DNA of 64,000 nt, taken from positions 391,070-455,069 of the forward strand of contig NZ_QGGU01000002.1 of assembly GCF_003148745.1 (NCBI RefSeq), read 5' to 3'. Shown here in pieces: positions 18,880-25,201 of the stretch (positions are counted from its first letter, which is position 1; each line of letters begins with the position of its first letter). This stretch comes from Pleionea mediterranea. GTDB lineage: Bacteria > Pseudomonadota > Gammaproteobacteria > Enterobacterales > Kangiellaceae. Both the position numbers and the translations under genes were made by a program. Under the pieces are notes generated by a model. The model saw nothing but the letters and a program-made list of their open reading frames with translations. It did not search any database and had not been told where the DNA came from.

Positions 18880-19185
18880 ATGGCATTCGATTTATACTTG
18901 GGAAAGGAACGAGCATTTATAGACCATCATGAAGAAGGTATCTTTAGTGCTATCAATGATGAATCTCGTTACCCGAAACTAAATTGGCTCTGGGAAGAAT
19001 TCTACAACGGCCCGTTAATTCAGCCTCATTAGGCAAATGACTTAGTGCATGAACTGTTGAGCTTGCGATCTGAGATGTCAGAGAAGAACGAATCGAAGCA
19101 TTTAGTCTCCGTAATTGACCGGCTGTTACCATTCTTTAGCAAAGCATATAAAGAGGATGAACAAATTAGGTGCAGCAGTGACTAA
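18880..19185 (+). pseudogene. Cassette gene interrupted by an in-frame amber stop
   Basis: An ATG at 18880 behind AGAGGAAA opens a frame encoding MAFDLYLGKERAFIDHHEEG...GPLIQPH. It is halted by TAG at 19030 after 50 codons, yet the same frame continues cleanly for 50 more codons (ANDLVHELLSLRSEMSEKNE..., helical, ending CSSD) to TAA at 19183-19185. The coding feel on both sides and the fit to the cassette borders (attC 3 to attC 4) indicate one gene of about 101 residues with a nonsense mutation, or stop-codon read-through. The family is not recognised; the MAFDLYLG start is seen in some cassette-borne immunity-like proteins, but I would not lean on that. Confidence 0.7.
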
Positions 19186-19191
19186 ATCCAC

Positions 19192-19257
19192 ACTTAACAA
19201 GAAACAGCTGAAAGAACAGCACAAAAGACGTGCCTTCTTCAGTGTGAAGCGTTAGGC
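19192..19257 (+). other. attC site 4
   Basis: R'' ACTTAAC (19192-19198) and R' GTTAGGC (19251-19257, perfect GTTRRRY). CAGCTGAAAGAA pairs with TTCTTCAGTGTG with unpaired bases. Length 66 bp. Confidence 0.88.
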
Positions 19258-19270
19258 CCAAGGGGGAATC

Positions 19271-19753
19271 GTGAAGAGAAACATAGTAACTAAAGAAGAA
19301 ATCGAAGATAACCAAGGATTAAACAAAACACATTTTCTTAATGAAAACGCTCGTCGCAATAATAAGTCCTTGGGTGATCTGGTGGGTATAACCGGTTTTG
19401 GGTTTCATATTATAGAAATTGAACCAGGCAAGGAAAGTTCGCAGATGCATGCGCATCACTTTGAAGATGAATGCGTGTATGTCTTAGACGGTGAGGCGAC
19501 AGCCTATGTTGGTGAAGATGTTTACTCACTCAAAGCAGGTGATTATATTGGTTATCCCGCAGGTGGTGAGGCGCATAATATTTTGAACTCTGGCAGTGCA
19601 ACCTTAAAGTGTATTGTTGTTGGGCAAAGGCTAGAGCATGATGTAATAGATTATCCTAAATTGGGTAAAAGACTCTTCCAAAATAAAGGAATGCCATTTA
19701 ACTTGGTTAGCGAGAATCAAATTGAGGAGCCCGAATTGGGCAAAAAGGCCTAA
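19271..19753 (+). CDS. Cassette gene: cupin-domain protein
   Basis: A 160-residue single-domain cupin. It starts at GTG 19271 with GGGGG five bases upstream. The metal-binding cupin motif 1 is present as MHAHHFEDECVYVLDGEATAYVG, with two histidines and a glutamate, and motif 2 as YPAGGEAHNILNSG with a histidine. The 3-His/Glu set for a divalent metal is therefore intact. Similar stand-alone cupins act as small dioxygenases, isomerases or sugar-binding proteins, and the substrate cannot be read from sequence. The stop lies in R'' of attC 5. Confidence 0.88.
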   Translation: MKRNIVTKEEIEDNQGLNKTHFLNENARRNNKSLGDLVGITGFGFHIIEIEPGKESSQMHAHHFEDECVYVLDGEATAYVGEDVYSLKAGDYIGYPAGGEAHNILNSGSATLKCIVVGQRLEHDVIDYPKLGKRLFQNKGMPFNLVSENQIEEPELGKKA

Positions 19754-19810
19754 CAAAAACGTGAACCCGACCATCACTACGCGCGCAATTTCGCGTTCTG
19801 CTAGTTAAAA
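19748..19810 (+). other. attC site 5, degenerate
   Basis: R'' GCCTAAC (19748-19754) is good. The right arm TTCGCGTT pairs with AACGTGAA of the left arm, and the R' box is GTTAAAA (19804-19810). It is followed at once by three more GTTAAAA copies and an IS110-family fragment, so the cassette junction here is disrupted. Confidence 0.65.
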
Positions 19811-19858
19811 AAAAGTTAAAAAGGAAGAAAAGTTAAAAAAGAAAAGTTAAAAAGGACA
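19804..19858. repeat. AT-rich repeat of GTTAAAA boxes
   Basis: GTTAAAA occurs at 19804, 19815, 19832 and 19846, separated by A/G-rich spacers of 4-10 nt. The first copy serves as R' of attC 5. The last copy touches the truncated end of the IS110-family transposase. The pattern looks like local duplication at a deletion or insertion junction. Confidence 0.8.
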
Positions 19859-20197
19859 GCCATCACTTAAAAACGTTGCATCACGTTTATCCGTTTTAAT
19901 TTTATCGCCAGGCTTTTTGGGGATAAGTGAAGGAGCAACAACAAAGCAGCAATGACCTAAGCTAGTCAGTAATCGGTAAACCCAGTACCCACATGGTCCT
20001 GCCTCATAAACAAAATGAAGTGTCGCATTGGGGAATTTAGATTGCATTTGCTTTGCTAATTTTTTAATTGCTGGCTTAGTTGTTTTGATTCGCCCAAAGT
20101 GTTGAACAATGGCATCTCTTTGGTACTCTGAATAGGCTACTTCGGTAAATTCTTTGTGAGTATCCATGCCAATAAAAGTTATGGTATCGTTGTTCAT
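19847..20197 (-). mobile_element. Truncated IS110/IS1111-family transposase (N-terminal fragment)
   Basis: Encodes about 110 residues of a DEDD-type transposase: FIGMDTHKEFTEVAY with the first catalytic Asp, YEAGPCGYWVYRLL with the Glu, and the family signature KIKTDKRDA. Full proteins are 300-400 residues; here the reading frame breaks off just after KRDATFLSD, at the GTTAAAA repeat, so the C-terminal half is lost and it must be inactive. It lies against the grain of the array, directly beside attC 5. IS1111-group elements that target attC sites are known, which fits this location, though I could not define its ends. Confidence 0.85.
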
Positions 20198-20337
20198 GCT
20201 AGCCTCCGTTATATGGTTTTGAACGCATATATTATGGCACTGGCTTTACGCTAACCCACGAAAAAGGGGGCTAGCACTAATTAAAGGAAAGGCTCCAGTG
20301 GGAGTCATTATGTCTATACGAAAATTGAGTCTAAATC

Positions 20338-20907
20338 ATGGCGACAGATTTAAGAAAAAGATACCAAATCACAGTGACGTTGAATGACGTAAAACCATTG
20401 ATTTGGAGGCGGGTGCTCATACCAAGCTCAGTGCAGTTGGACGCGTTACACGCGACACTACAACTGGCATTGGGGTGGACGAATAGCCATTTGCATCAAT
20501 TTCTGATTTCAGGAAAAAGATACGGTATTCCAGACCCCGATTTTGATGACGGGGTAATTGAAGAGTCTGGGATAAGAATCGAGCAACTCCTTAAAAAGGA
20601 AAAACAGTCGCTGATTTACGAGTACGATTTTGGCGACGGTTGGGAACACAAAATTGAGCTTGAAGCGATTCTGCCTTTTGAAGCTTCTGATCAACTCCCA
20701 ATTTGTATTGATGGCAGCCGTAGTTGTCCTCCAGAAGATGTTGGCGGGCCTTGGGGGTATATGGATTTCTTAACGAGGTTCAAAGATACCTCTCACCCTG
20801 AGCATGAAGAGACCATTGAATGGGTAGGTGAATACTTTCACCCCGAAAGCTTCGATATTGATGAGGTTAATGGGCTTCTAGCGGAGTACGTGCAGCCACG
20901 CGTATAA
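20338..20907 (+). CDS. Cassette gene: plasmid pRiA4b ORF-3-like protein (PF07929)
   Basis: A 189-residue protein with the hallmark features of the pRiA4b ORF-3 / IS1096 TnpR-like family: ITVTLNDVKPLIWRRVLIPSSVQLDALHATLQLALGWTNSHLHQF, then YEYDFGDGWEHKIELE, and CPPEDVGGPWGYMDFL. Members are common in integron cassettes and around mobile DNA; their biochemical role is unknown. The ATG at 20338 has only a weak ribosome-binding site. The 140 bases upstream belong to the IS remnant or a damaged junction, with no clear attC. A long attC (site 6) follows its stop. Confidence 0.9.
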   Translation: MATDLRKRYQITVTLNDVKPLIWRRVLIPSSVQLDALHATLQLALGWTNSHLHQFLISGKRYGIPDPDFDDGVIEESGIRIEQLLKKEKQSLIYEYDFGDGWEHKIELEAILPFEASDQLPICIDGSRSCPPEDVGGPWGYMDFLTRFKDTSHPEHEETIEWVGEYFHPESFDIDEVNGLLAEYVQPRV

Positions 20908-21007
20908 CCAGTAGTTGCAGTACGTTCCGGCCCTGGCGGGCCTCCACCGGACCGGTTTTCCGGCGCGGTTGCGCCTCCAAACCGGCCGCTGAACATTGGC
21001 GTTAGCT
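20902..21007 (+). other. attC site 6, long type
   Basis: R'' GTATAAC (20902-20908) and R' GTTAGCT (21001-21007), 106 bp apart end to end. The centre is GC-rich, with nested inverted repeats around GGACCGGTTTTCCGG and CCAAACCGGCC. It is much more GC-rich than the neighbouring cassettes. Confidence 0.85.
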
Positions 21008-21023
21008 TTAAGAGGATAATAAG

Positions 21024-22463
21024 TTGAAGAATATAGTTAAAGTCATTCCACTTGTGCTTCTATGCTTTTTGGTCAGAGCAAATGAGCAAGATGTTGCTGG
21101 TCAGCTTGATGCGTTTATCGTTGAAATGGAAAAGCAGGCTATTTTCAGCGGTTCAATAGCTGTCATCGAAAATGGTGAGAACATTTTTAGTAAGTCTGTT
21201 GGATATGCTGATGCTTCTAAAGCAAAACCTGTTGAAAAATATGCAGTTTTTAATATTGGTTCTATATCGAAGGGCTTCACTGCAATGTCGATCTTGCTGC
21301 TGGTCGAGGACAATAAGCTACAGCTGGAAAACTCTCTATCCACCTACTTCCCTGAGCTGCCAAACTGGGCTGAGAAGATTACAATTAGCCATTTGCTGAG
21401 TCATTCCTCAGGCTTGCCTGCTAATGGATATCAGCCTGATTTGGACAATACTAAAATTATTCCTGAATTAAGGACGGTGACTGAGATCGAGTTTCAGCCC
21501 GGAGAAGATACGCTTTATGGCAGTTATGGGTATCAGCTTTTAGCAATGGTTGTTGAAAGAATAACTGAGCAACCATTTGGAGCCTTCGTTCAAGACAGAA
21601 TTTTCGTGCCATTGAATATGAAGTATAGCTATGTACTAGGAACTGAACCACGGACGACGGCACAGCTTGCCATCGGATACGAATTTGGGCGGGGAAACGT
21701 GCCGCAAGACTTCACAACCGGTGCCAGTAATGTCTATTCAAATGTAAGTGACTTGCTGAAATGGGAGCGCGCGCTGTCTAACAATGCTCTGGTAAAGCAA
21801 GCGACTTTACAACAGGCATTAACGCCATCTAAATGTTGGGGAAATGATTGCCGATTAAATGCCGATTTTGGTATTGGTGTGTACAAAAACGATGAGCTTT
21901 GGGGGATTCATCATCATGGTGGATTTGGCGGTTATCAATCCATGTTGTATCGATTTCCCGAAAAGAACAGGGCCATAGTTTTTACTGCAAATAACGGGTT
22001 AGAACTTCAGTACAACGATATTCGATTTACGCTGATATCTATTTTGGATGGTGAAAGTCCGGCTTATCCAAAGAAAGATGCTCATATTATGTATTACGAC
22101 GTGTTAATGAATAAGGGATTAGACGAGGCAAAATCTGCTTATATATCAATGCGAAAGAAGTCTGACATTTATGATGTAAATGAGAAAGACATAAACTCCA
22201 TTGGTTACTTTTTGCTTGGTAACAACCACGCTGAATTAGCAGTCGAAACCTTTAAGTTTTGTTCTGAACAGTTCCCTGATTCCGCTAATATCTGGGATAG
22301 CTATGGCGAAGCCTTAGAAACAGCTAAGGATATAAAAGGAGCTCGTCATGCCTATGAAAAAGCATTGAAGCTAGCTACAGCGAACCAGAATGAAAAGCTT
22401 GCTGCAAGTATTAAGAAGAATCTGCAGAGAGTAAACGCATTGACGGAATTAACTGAAAGCTAA
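21024..22463 (+). CDS. Cassette gene: exported serine hydrolase (beta-lactamase family, class C-like) with TPR-like tail
   Basis: A 479-residue protein, unusually large for a cassette. It starts at TTG 21024 behind AGAGGA and has a signal peptide (core VIPLVLLCFLV, cleavage about residue 20). The catalytic domain (25-350) is of the PF00144 type: nucleophile motif SISK (S-x-x-K) in FNIGSISKGFTAM, a changed second motif YGS in LYGSYGYQLL where Y-x-N is usual, and HHGGFGGY as the third motif. The last 100 residues contain TPR-like helices (AELAVETFKFCSEQFPDSANIWDSYGEALE). It is probably a periplasmic esterase or D-aminopeptidase/peptidase; a true antibiotic beta-lactamase is not indicated. Confidence 0.88.
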   Translation: MKNIVKVIPLVLLCFLVRANEQDVAGQLDAFIVEMEKQAIFSGSIAVIENGENIFSKSVGYADASKAKPVEKYAVFNIGSISKGFTAMSILLLVEDNKLQLENSLSTYFPELPNWAEKITISHLLSHSSGLPANGYQPDLDNTKIIPELRTVTEIEFQPGEDTLYGSYGYQLLAMVVERITEQPFGAFVQDRIFVPLNMKYSYVLGTEPRTTAQLAIGYEFGRGNVPQDFTTGASNVYSNVSDLLKWERALSNNALVKQATLQQALTPSKCWGNDCRLNADFGIGVYKNDELWGIHHHGGFGGYQSMLYRFPEKNRAIVFTANNGLELQYNDIRFTLISILDGESPAYPKKDAHIMYYDVLMNKGLDEAKSAYISMRKKSDIYDVNEKDINSIGYFLLGNNHAELAVETFKFCSEQFPDSANIWDSYGEALETAKDIKGARHAYEKALKLATANQNEKLAASIKKNLQRVNALTELTES

Positions 22464-22516
22464 CAAGGCCAGGCAAGCGACGGCAAACAGCAGCGTGCCT
22501 GCTGGCAGCATTAGCT
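22458..22516 (+). other. attC site 7
   Basis: R'' AGCTAAC (22458-22464) and R' ATTAGCT (22510-22516). GCCAGGCA pairs with TGCCTGCTGGC with unpaired bases. Length 59 bp. The stop of the serine hydrolase gene is in R''. Confidence 0.87.
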
Positions 22517-22530
22517 ATACAAGGATAGTT

Positions 22531-22989
22531 ATGAGAAAGCTTCTAGTTTTATTTTATATAATCACTACTAGTGTTTATGCATCCCAAAAAGAATCTTTAG
22601 CTATTGGAAAGTGGTCTTGTGATCCCTACACCATTAATACTGTCGCTGAGGGATTTTCTCTTGATGTTACACATATTGTAGAATATAGAAGTGATGGTAC
22701 CTCAACTGATATTCATACATTTAAAATTCGCGGGTTTGAAGACACAATGTGGTTCAAAGTTGCTTATAGCGGCCCTTGGAAAATTGAGAACAATGTCCTA
22801 ATTGAAGGTTTGGAGTCAACATTAATAATTGATGCTTCAATTCCTGAACTTATGCATTCAGAAGAAATGCTAGAAGCTGTAAGTTTTGAAGAAAAAGAGT
22901 TTATATCCGATATTTTAGATTTAACTAAGTCTAAATTTACAACCAAAGACAGGGAATTAGATGAATCAGGCACCTGTATTAAAGTATAG
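22531..22989 (+). CDS. Cassette gene: small exported protein, unknown
   Basis: A 152-residue protein with a signal peptide (MRKLLVLFYIITTSVYA, cleavage before SQKE). The ATG at 22531 is preferred over an upstream frame opening at 22495, because AAGGA at 22521 fits and the earlier start would read through the attC end. The mature part has the look of a lipocalin-like strand domain (IGKWSCDPYTINTVAEG...THIVEYRSDGTST...GPWKIENNVL), with two cysteines, one near the start and one in the final GTCIKV, that may bond. The family is not known to me. Confidence 0.72.
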   Translation: MRKLLVLFYIITTSVYASQKESLAIGKWSCDPYTINTVAEGFSLDVTHIVEYRSDGTSTDIHTFKIRGFEDTMWFKVAYSGPWKIENNVLIEGLESTLIIDASIPELMHSEEMLEAVSFEEKEFISDILDLTKSKFTTKDRELDESGTCIKV

Positions 22990-23087
22990 CTAACAAGCTG
23001 TTCAAGGCGGGACTGCTAAAGTTTGGCTCGGTTGCTTCGCTACACATTTTAGCCAAACATTATCAGTCTCTTAACAGGGCGTTAAAT
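22988..23087 (+). other. attC site 8, long VCR-like type
   Basis: R'' AGCTAAC (22988-22994) and R' GTTAAAT (23081-23087), 100 bp. The inner sequence AGCTGTTCAAGGCGGGACTG and its far partner CAGTCTCTTAACAGG resemble the long repeats of Vibrio superintegrons. R' contains the complement of the ccdB stop codon. Confidence 0.85.
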
Positions 23088-23399
23088 GCCAGTAATCGCG
23101 AGATCTATGGACGAAACAATCTCGTCGCGTAGGTGTGATAACGTGCCCACTGGATCTCTCAAAGATTTTCTACTCATAGATGCGATTTGAGGTATCAAAA
23201 TTAATAGGTTCTGACCTTCAAACTCTACTCTAGGGGTTAGGCCTTTAAGTTCTTCGTTTTTAAAATTTACTGCATCCCCAAGTGGTACAACTATCCTAGT
23301 TGAAATATCTTCAATCAGACTATGTTGTATATCCAAAATGTATGGGTAAGCTCGTCGTGATTGTTTGCTTGGATTTTCGTATACATCAAACTGAGCCAC
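23082..23399 (-). CDS. ccdB: Cassette gene: CcdB-family toxin
   Basis: A 105-residue CcdB toxin, which in the family poisons DNA gyrase. It begins MAQFDVYENPSKQSRRAYPYILDIQ, continues IVVPLGDAV, and ends LRDEIVSSIDLAITGI; the C-terminal Trp-Gly-x of F-plasmid CcdB is replaced by this Gly-Ile end. The start is GTG at 23399, whose G is shared with the TAG of ccdA, so toxin translation depends on antitoxin translation. It lies opposite to the array direction and its stop falls in the R' box of attC 8, so the gene pair fills the whole cassette. Confidence 0.93.
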   Translation of the reverse strand: MAQFDVYENPSKQSRRAYPYILDIQHSLIEDISTRIVVPLGDAVNFKNEELKGLTPRVEFEGQNLLILIPQIASMSRKSLRDPVGTLSHLRDEIVSSIDLAITGI

Positions 23400-23644
23400 T
23401 AAAAGTCCCTATGCTCTTCAGAAAAAAGCCCATTTTCTTCAACAAATTCATTGTATATTTTTATCGCACGCTTATTATCTTTGGCCCATTTTTCAGCTTC
23501 TCTTTCTGCAAGCTTAGACTTTAAAGCTTGCTCTAAGGTCGCAGAGAGGTTAATGTTCAAGGCCTTAGCTTTTTTAAGTAAGTCACTGTTTAGGCTTAGG
23601 TTTGTTGGCTTTTTTGGGGCCTCAAGGTTATATAATGTTCGCAT
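23399..23644 (-). CDS. ccdA: Cassette gene: CcdA-family antitoxin
   Basis: An 81-residue antitoxin. The N-terminal part (KKPTNLSLNSDLLKKAKALNINLSATLEQAL) is a ribbon-helix-helix DNA-binding domain of the CcdA type. The C-terminal half, AEKWAKDNKRAIKIYNEFVEENGLF, is the toxin-binding tail typical of CcdA (WxxENxxAIxxYNxxVExxG pattern). It is the first gene of the pair and overlaps ccdB by one base. An inverted repeat 12 nt upstream of its start is the likely operator for autoregulation. Reverse-oriented toxin-antitoxin cassettes with their own promoter are known stabilisers of large cassette arrays. Confidence 0.94.
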   Translation of the reverse strand: MRTLYNLEAPKKPTNLSLNSDLLKKAKALNINLSATLEQALKSKLAEREAEKWAKDNKRAIKIYNEFVEENGLFSEEHRDF

Positions 23645-23655
23645 ATTATCACCAC

Positions 23656-23683
23656 AGTTATGCGTATAGATATGCGCATAACT
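23656..23683 (-). promoter_or_regulatory. Palindromic operator upstream of ccdAB
   Basis: AGTTATGCG (23656-23664) and CGCATAACT (23675-23683) form a perfect 9-bp inverted repeat with a 10-bp centre (TATAGATATG), directly upstream of ccdA on the minus strand. The position and symmetry suit binding of the CcdA ribbon-helix-helix dimer or the CcdA-CcdB complex and overlap the expected promoter. Confidence 0.65.
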
Positions 23684-23695
23684 ATAGCGTCAAGC

Positions 23696-23752
23696 ATTAA
23701 ACAAATCAAGGCAGTATACGCGAAGAGCGCGAAACTGCTTGAGGCGTTAGTT
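23696..23752 (+). other. attC site 9
   Basis: R'' ATTAAAC (23696-23702) and R' GTTAGTT (23746-23752). CAAGGCAGT pairs with ACTGCTTGAGG with unpaired bases, and a GCGAAGAGCGC hairpin forms the tip. Length 57 bp. Confidence 0.85.
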
Positions 23753-23768
23753 TCAAAAGGGACATGAT

Positions 23769-24317
23769 TTGAAGTTTTCGAAATTAAATGAGAACAACCA
23801 ACCCGCAGTATTTGAATATGGAAATAATTTCTATAAAGAGCCATTAACATCAGGCTACCGACTAACTATTGGTCCAAGCAAACATCATATTAATCTCATG
23901 GATGCACTTGCGTCGTCCTGGAAGTCTGAGAAGTATTATGCCCTCTATGTTTCACTAATCTCGCATATTGGAATGGAGCAAGGGCGATATCAGTCACCAG
24001 TAATGGCAGACTATGAGGACTTGAGATTGTTTATGTATACATTTCAAGAGTTCTTGGAAGGGGACGGAAGGCATCACATATGGATTGCTTCACCTGAAGG
24101 AACTCTTGTATATGATCAACACAATGTCATATTTGCATATGGTAATTTAGATAAATATTCAGAGATCTTATTAGGCAGCGGGTTAACTGAAAAAGAATTT
24201 CGCTTTCCTGTGCCACACATGCACTCTTATAACTCAGAATACACTAATACAGAATCAGAGTTGTTCGAGTATTGGAATTGGAGCCATTCTCCTTTACAGG
24301 ATGGCGATGAATACTGA
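23769..24317 (+). CDS. Cassette gene: unknown 182-residue protein
   Basis: Starts at TTG 23769 (AAAAGGGAC upstream). The protein MKFSKLNENNQPAVFEYGNNFYKEPLTSGY... is soluble, rich in Tyr, His and acidic residues, with no signal peptide or membrane helix. Blocks such as HHIWIASPEGTLVYDQHNVIFAYGNLDKY and FRFPVPHMHSYNSEYTNTESELFEYWNW look like an ordered alpha/beta domain. The several closely placed histidines could bind metal. I do not recognise a family. It ends at attC 10. Confidence 0.7.
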   Translation: MKFSKLNENNQPAVFEYGNNFYKEPLTSGYRLTIGPSKHHINLMDALASSWKSEKYYALYVSLISHIGMEQGRYQSPVMADYEDLRLFMYTFQEFLEGDGRHHIWIASPEGTLVYDQHNVIFAYGNLDKYSEILLGSGLTEKEFRFPVPHMHSYNSEYTNTESELFEYWNWSHSPLQDGDEY

Positions 24318-24377
24318 AACTAACAATCACAAGCAGTCGACGCGGAAAAGCCCGCGCAACTGCTGCAAGCGTTAGGG
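24318..24377 (+). other. attC site 10
   Basis: R'' AACTAAC (24318-24324) and R' GTTAGGG (24371-24377). AAGCAGTCGACGCGG pairs with CCGCGCAACTGCTG with unpaired bases. Length 60 bp, the cleanest site of the array. Confidence 0.92.
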
Positions 24378-24394
24378 CTCCCTGAGACACGAGC

Positions 24395-25012
24395 ATGGAA
24401 GAACTTAAAACCAGAACCACAGACTATCTCGCTTCGGTCGGTATCGAAGTACCTTCGCATCTTCCGACGATTGAGGAGATGGATGAGGTAACGCCAAGAA
24501 GTGCACAAGACGTAGCTGGAAGACTCAGCGCTCTTGCGTATGTCATTGGGCTGGGTTTCGGGGCAAAAGGCAGCGATCTTTCGGAGCAGCTTCAAAAATA
24601 CGATCTGGTGCCCTTCGTAAGCGAACGCGAGAAAAGTTTGTTTAGCGAGGAGGTCATTGATGACCAAGACAAAGTAGATATGTCTTGGCAAACGGAATGT
24701 GCCCAAGCTTTAGCGTGGTGTATTGGCCTTGTTGAGCTCGACCACTTCCAGCACTGTGATGATGACTTAGCCCAAAAGATACCATTCAAAACAGATCCCA
24801 GTGATTTCATCCGAAGTGCAAAGCTACGTCCGATTGCCGAAATTCAAGAACAATCAGACCTTCTGTATAGAATGCACTGGTATTCGAGAAACTGCCGACT
24901 TACCGGGCGAGATTGCGATCTAAGCGAAAGCATAATCTCGGAACGGCGAAAAGCCATTGATTGGGTTTACGGTGTTGAGGAGGACTGGGATGAAGTGCCA
25001 ATGGATACCTAG
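24395..25012 (+). CDS. Cassette gene: DUF4272-domain protein
   Basis: A 205-residue soluble protein with the DUF4272 outline. An early segment RSAQDVAGRLSALAYVIGLGFG is followed by an acidic region (FSEEVIDDQDKVDMSWQTECAQALAWCIGLVE). The diagnostic C-terminal block SERRKAIDWVYGVEEDWDEVPMDT closes the protein. The function of DUF4272 is unknown; members occur beside polymorphic toxins and in cassettes, so an immunity-type role is a guess only. It is the last gene of the array. Confidence 0.82.
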   Translation: MEELKTRTTDYLASVGIEVPSHLPTIEEMDEVTPRSAQDVAGRLSALAYVIGLGFGAKGSDLSEQLQKYDLVPFVSEREKSLFSEEVIDDQDKVDMSWQTECAQALAWCIGLVELDHFQHCDDDLAQKIPFKTDPSDFIRSAKLRPIAEIQEQSDLLYRMHWYSRNCRLTGRDCDLSESIISERRKAIDWVYGVEEDWDEVPMDT

Positions 25013-25096
25013 CCCTAACAATCGCAGGCACGGCGACGGCTTTTCCACTGCGGCTTCGCCTCCATTCCAAAGCCGCGCATGCTGCGGACGTTCATG
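25013..25096 (+). other. attC site 11, terminal and degenerate at R'
   Basis: R'' CCCTAAC (25013-25019) is good. GCAGGCACGGCGACGGCTTT pairs with AAAGCCGCGCATGCTGCG. The R' position reads GTTCATG (25090-25096), which departs from GTTRRRY. A GGACGTTCATGTCC hairpin lies at the end. It is the last site of the array. Confidence 0.75.
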
Positions 25097-25168
25097 TCCG
25101 CTTATGGCCGAAACCTGAAACGTAAATTGTACTATTAGATCAAGTTCTACTTTCTAAAGTGTGTACAA

Positions 25169-25186
25169 ATAATTACCGTATTAAAC
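25169..25186. repeat. Right copy of the 18-bp direct repeat flanking the cassette region
   Basis: ATAATTACCGTATTAAAC, 16 of 18 identical to 17193-17210. It lies 72 bp after the last attC and 16 bp before the stop of the DUF1289 gene. Confidence 0.5.
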
Positions 25187-25201
25187 ACCACCCTAAAGAA
25201 C

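Larger units (their letters stand above)
17599..25096 (+). mobile_element. Integron gene-cassette array lacking an integrase (CALIN)
   Basis: A run of small genes separated by imperfect-palindrome sites that start with a box ending in TAAC just at or after each stop codon and end with a GTTRRRY-like box just before the next gene. Eleven such attC sites are recognised. Their arms pair with one or two unpaired bases on one side, the extrahelical-base pattern of true attC sites. Most genes point the same way; ccdAB and the IS fragment are reversed. No IntI-type tyrosine recombinase is in the 64-kb window, so it fits a cluster of attC sites lacking an integrase, or the integrase is outside the window. 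Cassette genes look AT-richer than the core genes. Confidence 0.88.

Noticed and set aside
21024..22463. Antibiotic-resistance beta-lactamase
   Set aside because: The Y-x-N motif is changed to YGS and the protein is closer to general PF00144 esterase/peptidase proteins with a TPR tail; resistance cannot be claimed.
23596..23850. 84-codon minus-strand frame over the ccdA promoter and attC 9
   Set aside because: It overlaps ccdA, the operator and an attC site in another frame and contains no protein-like features.
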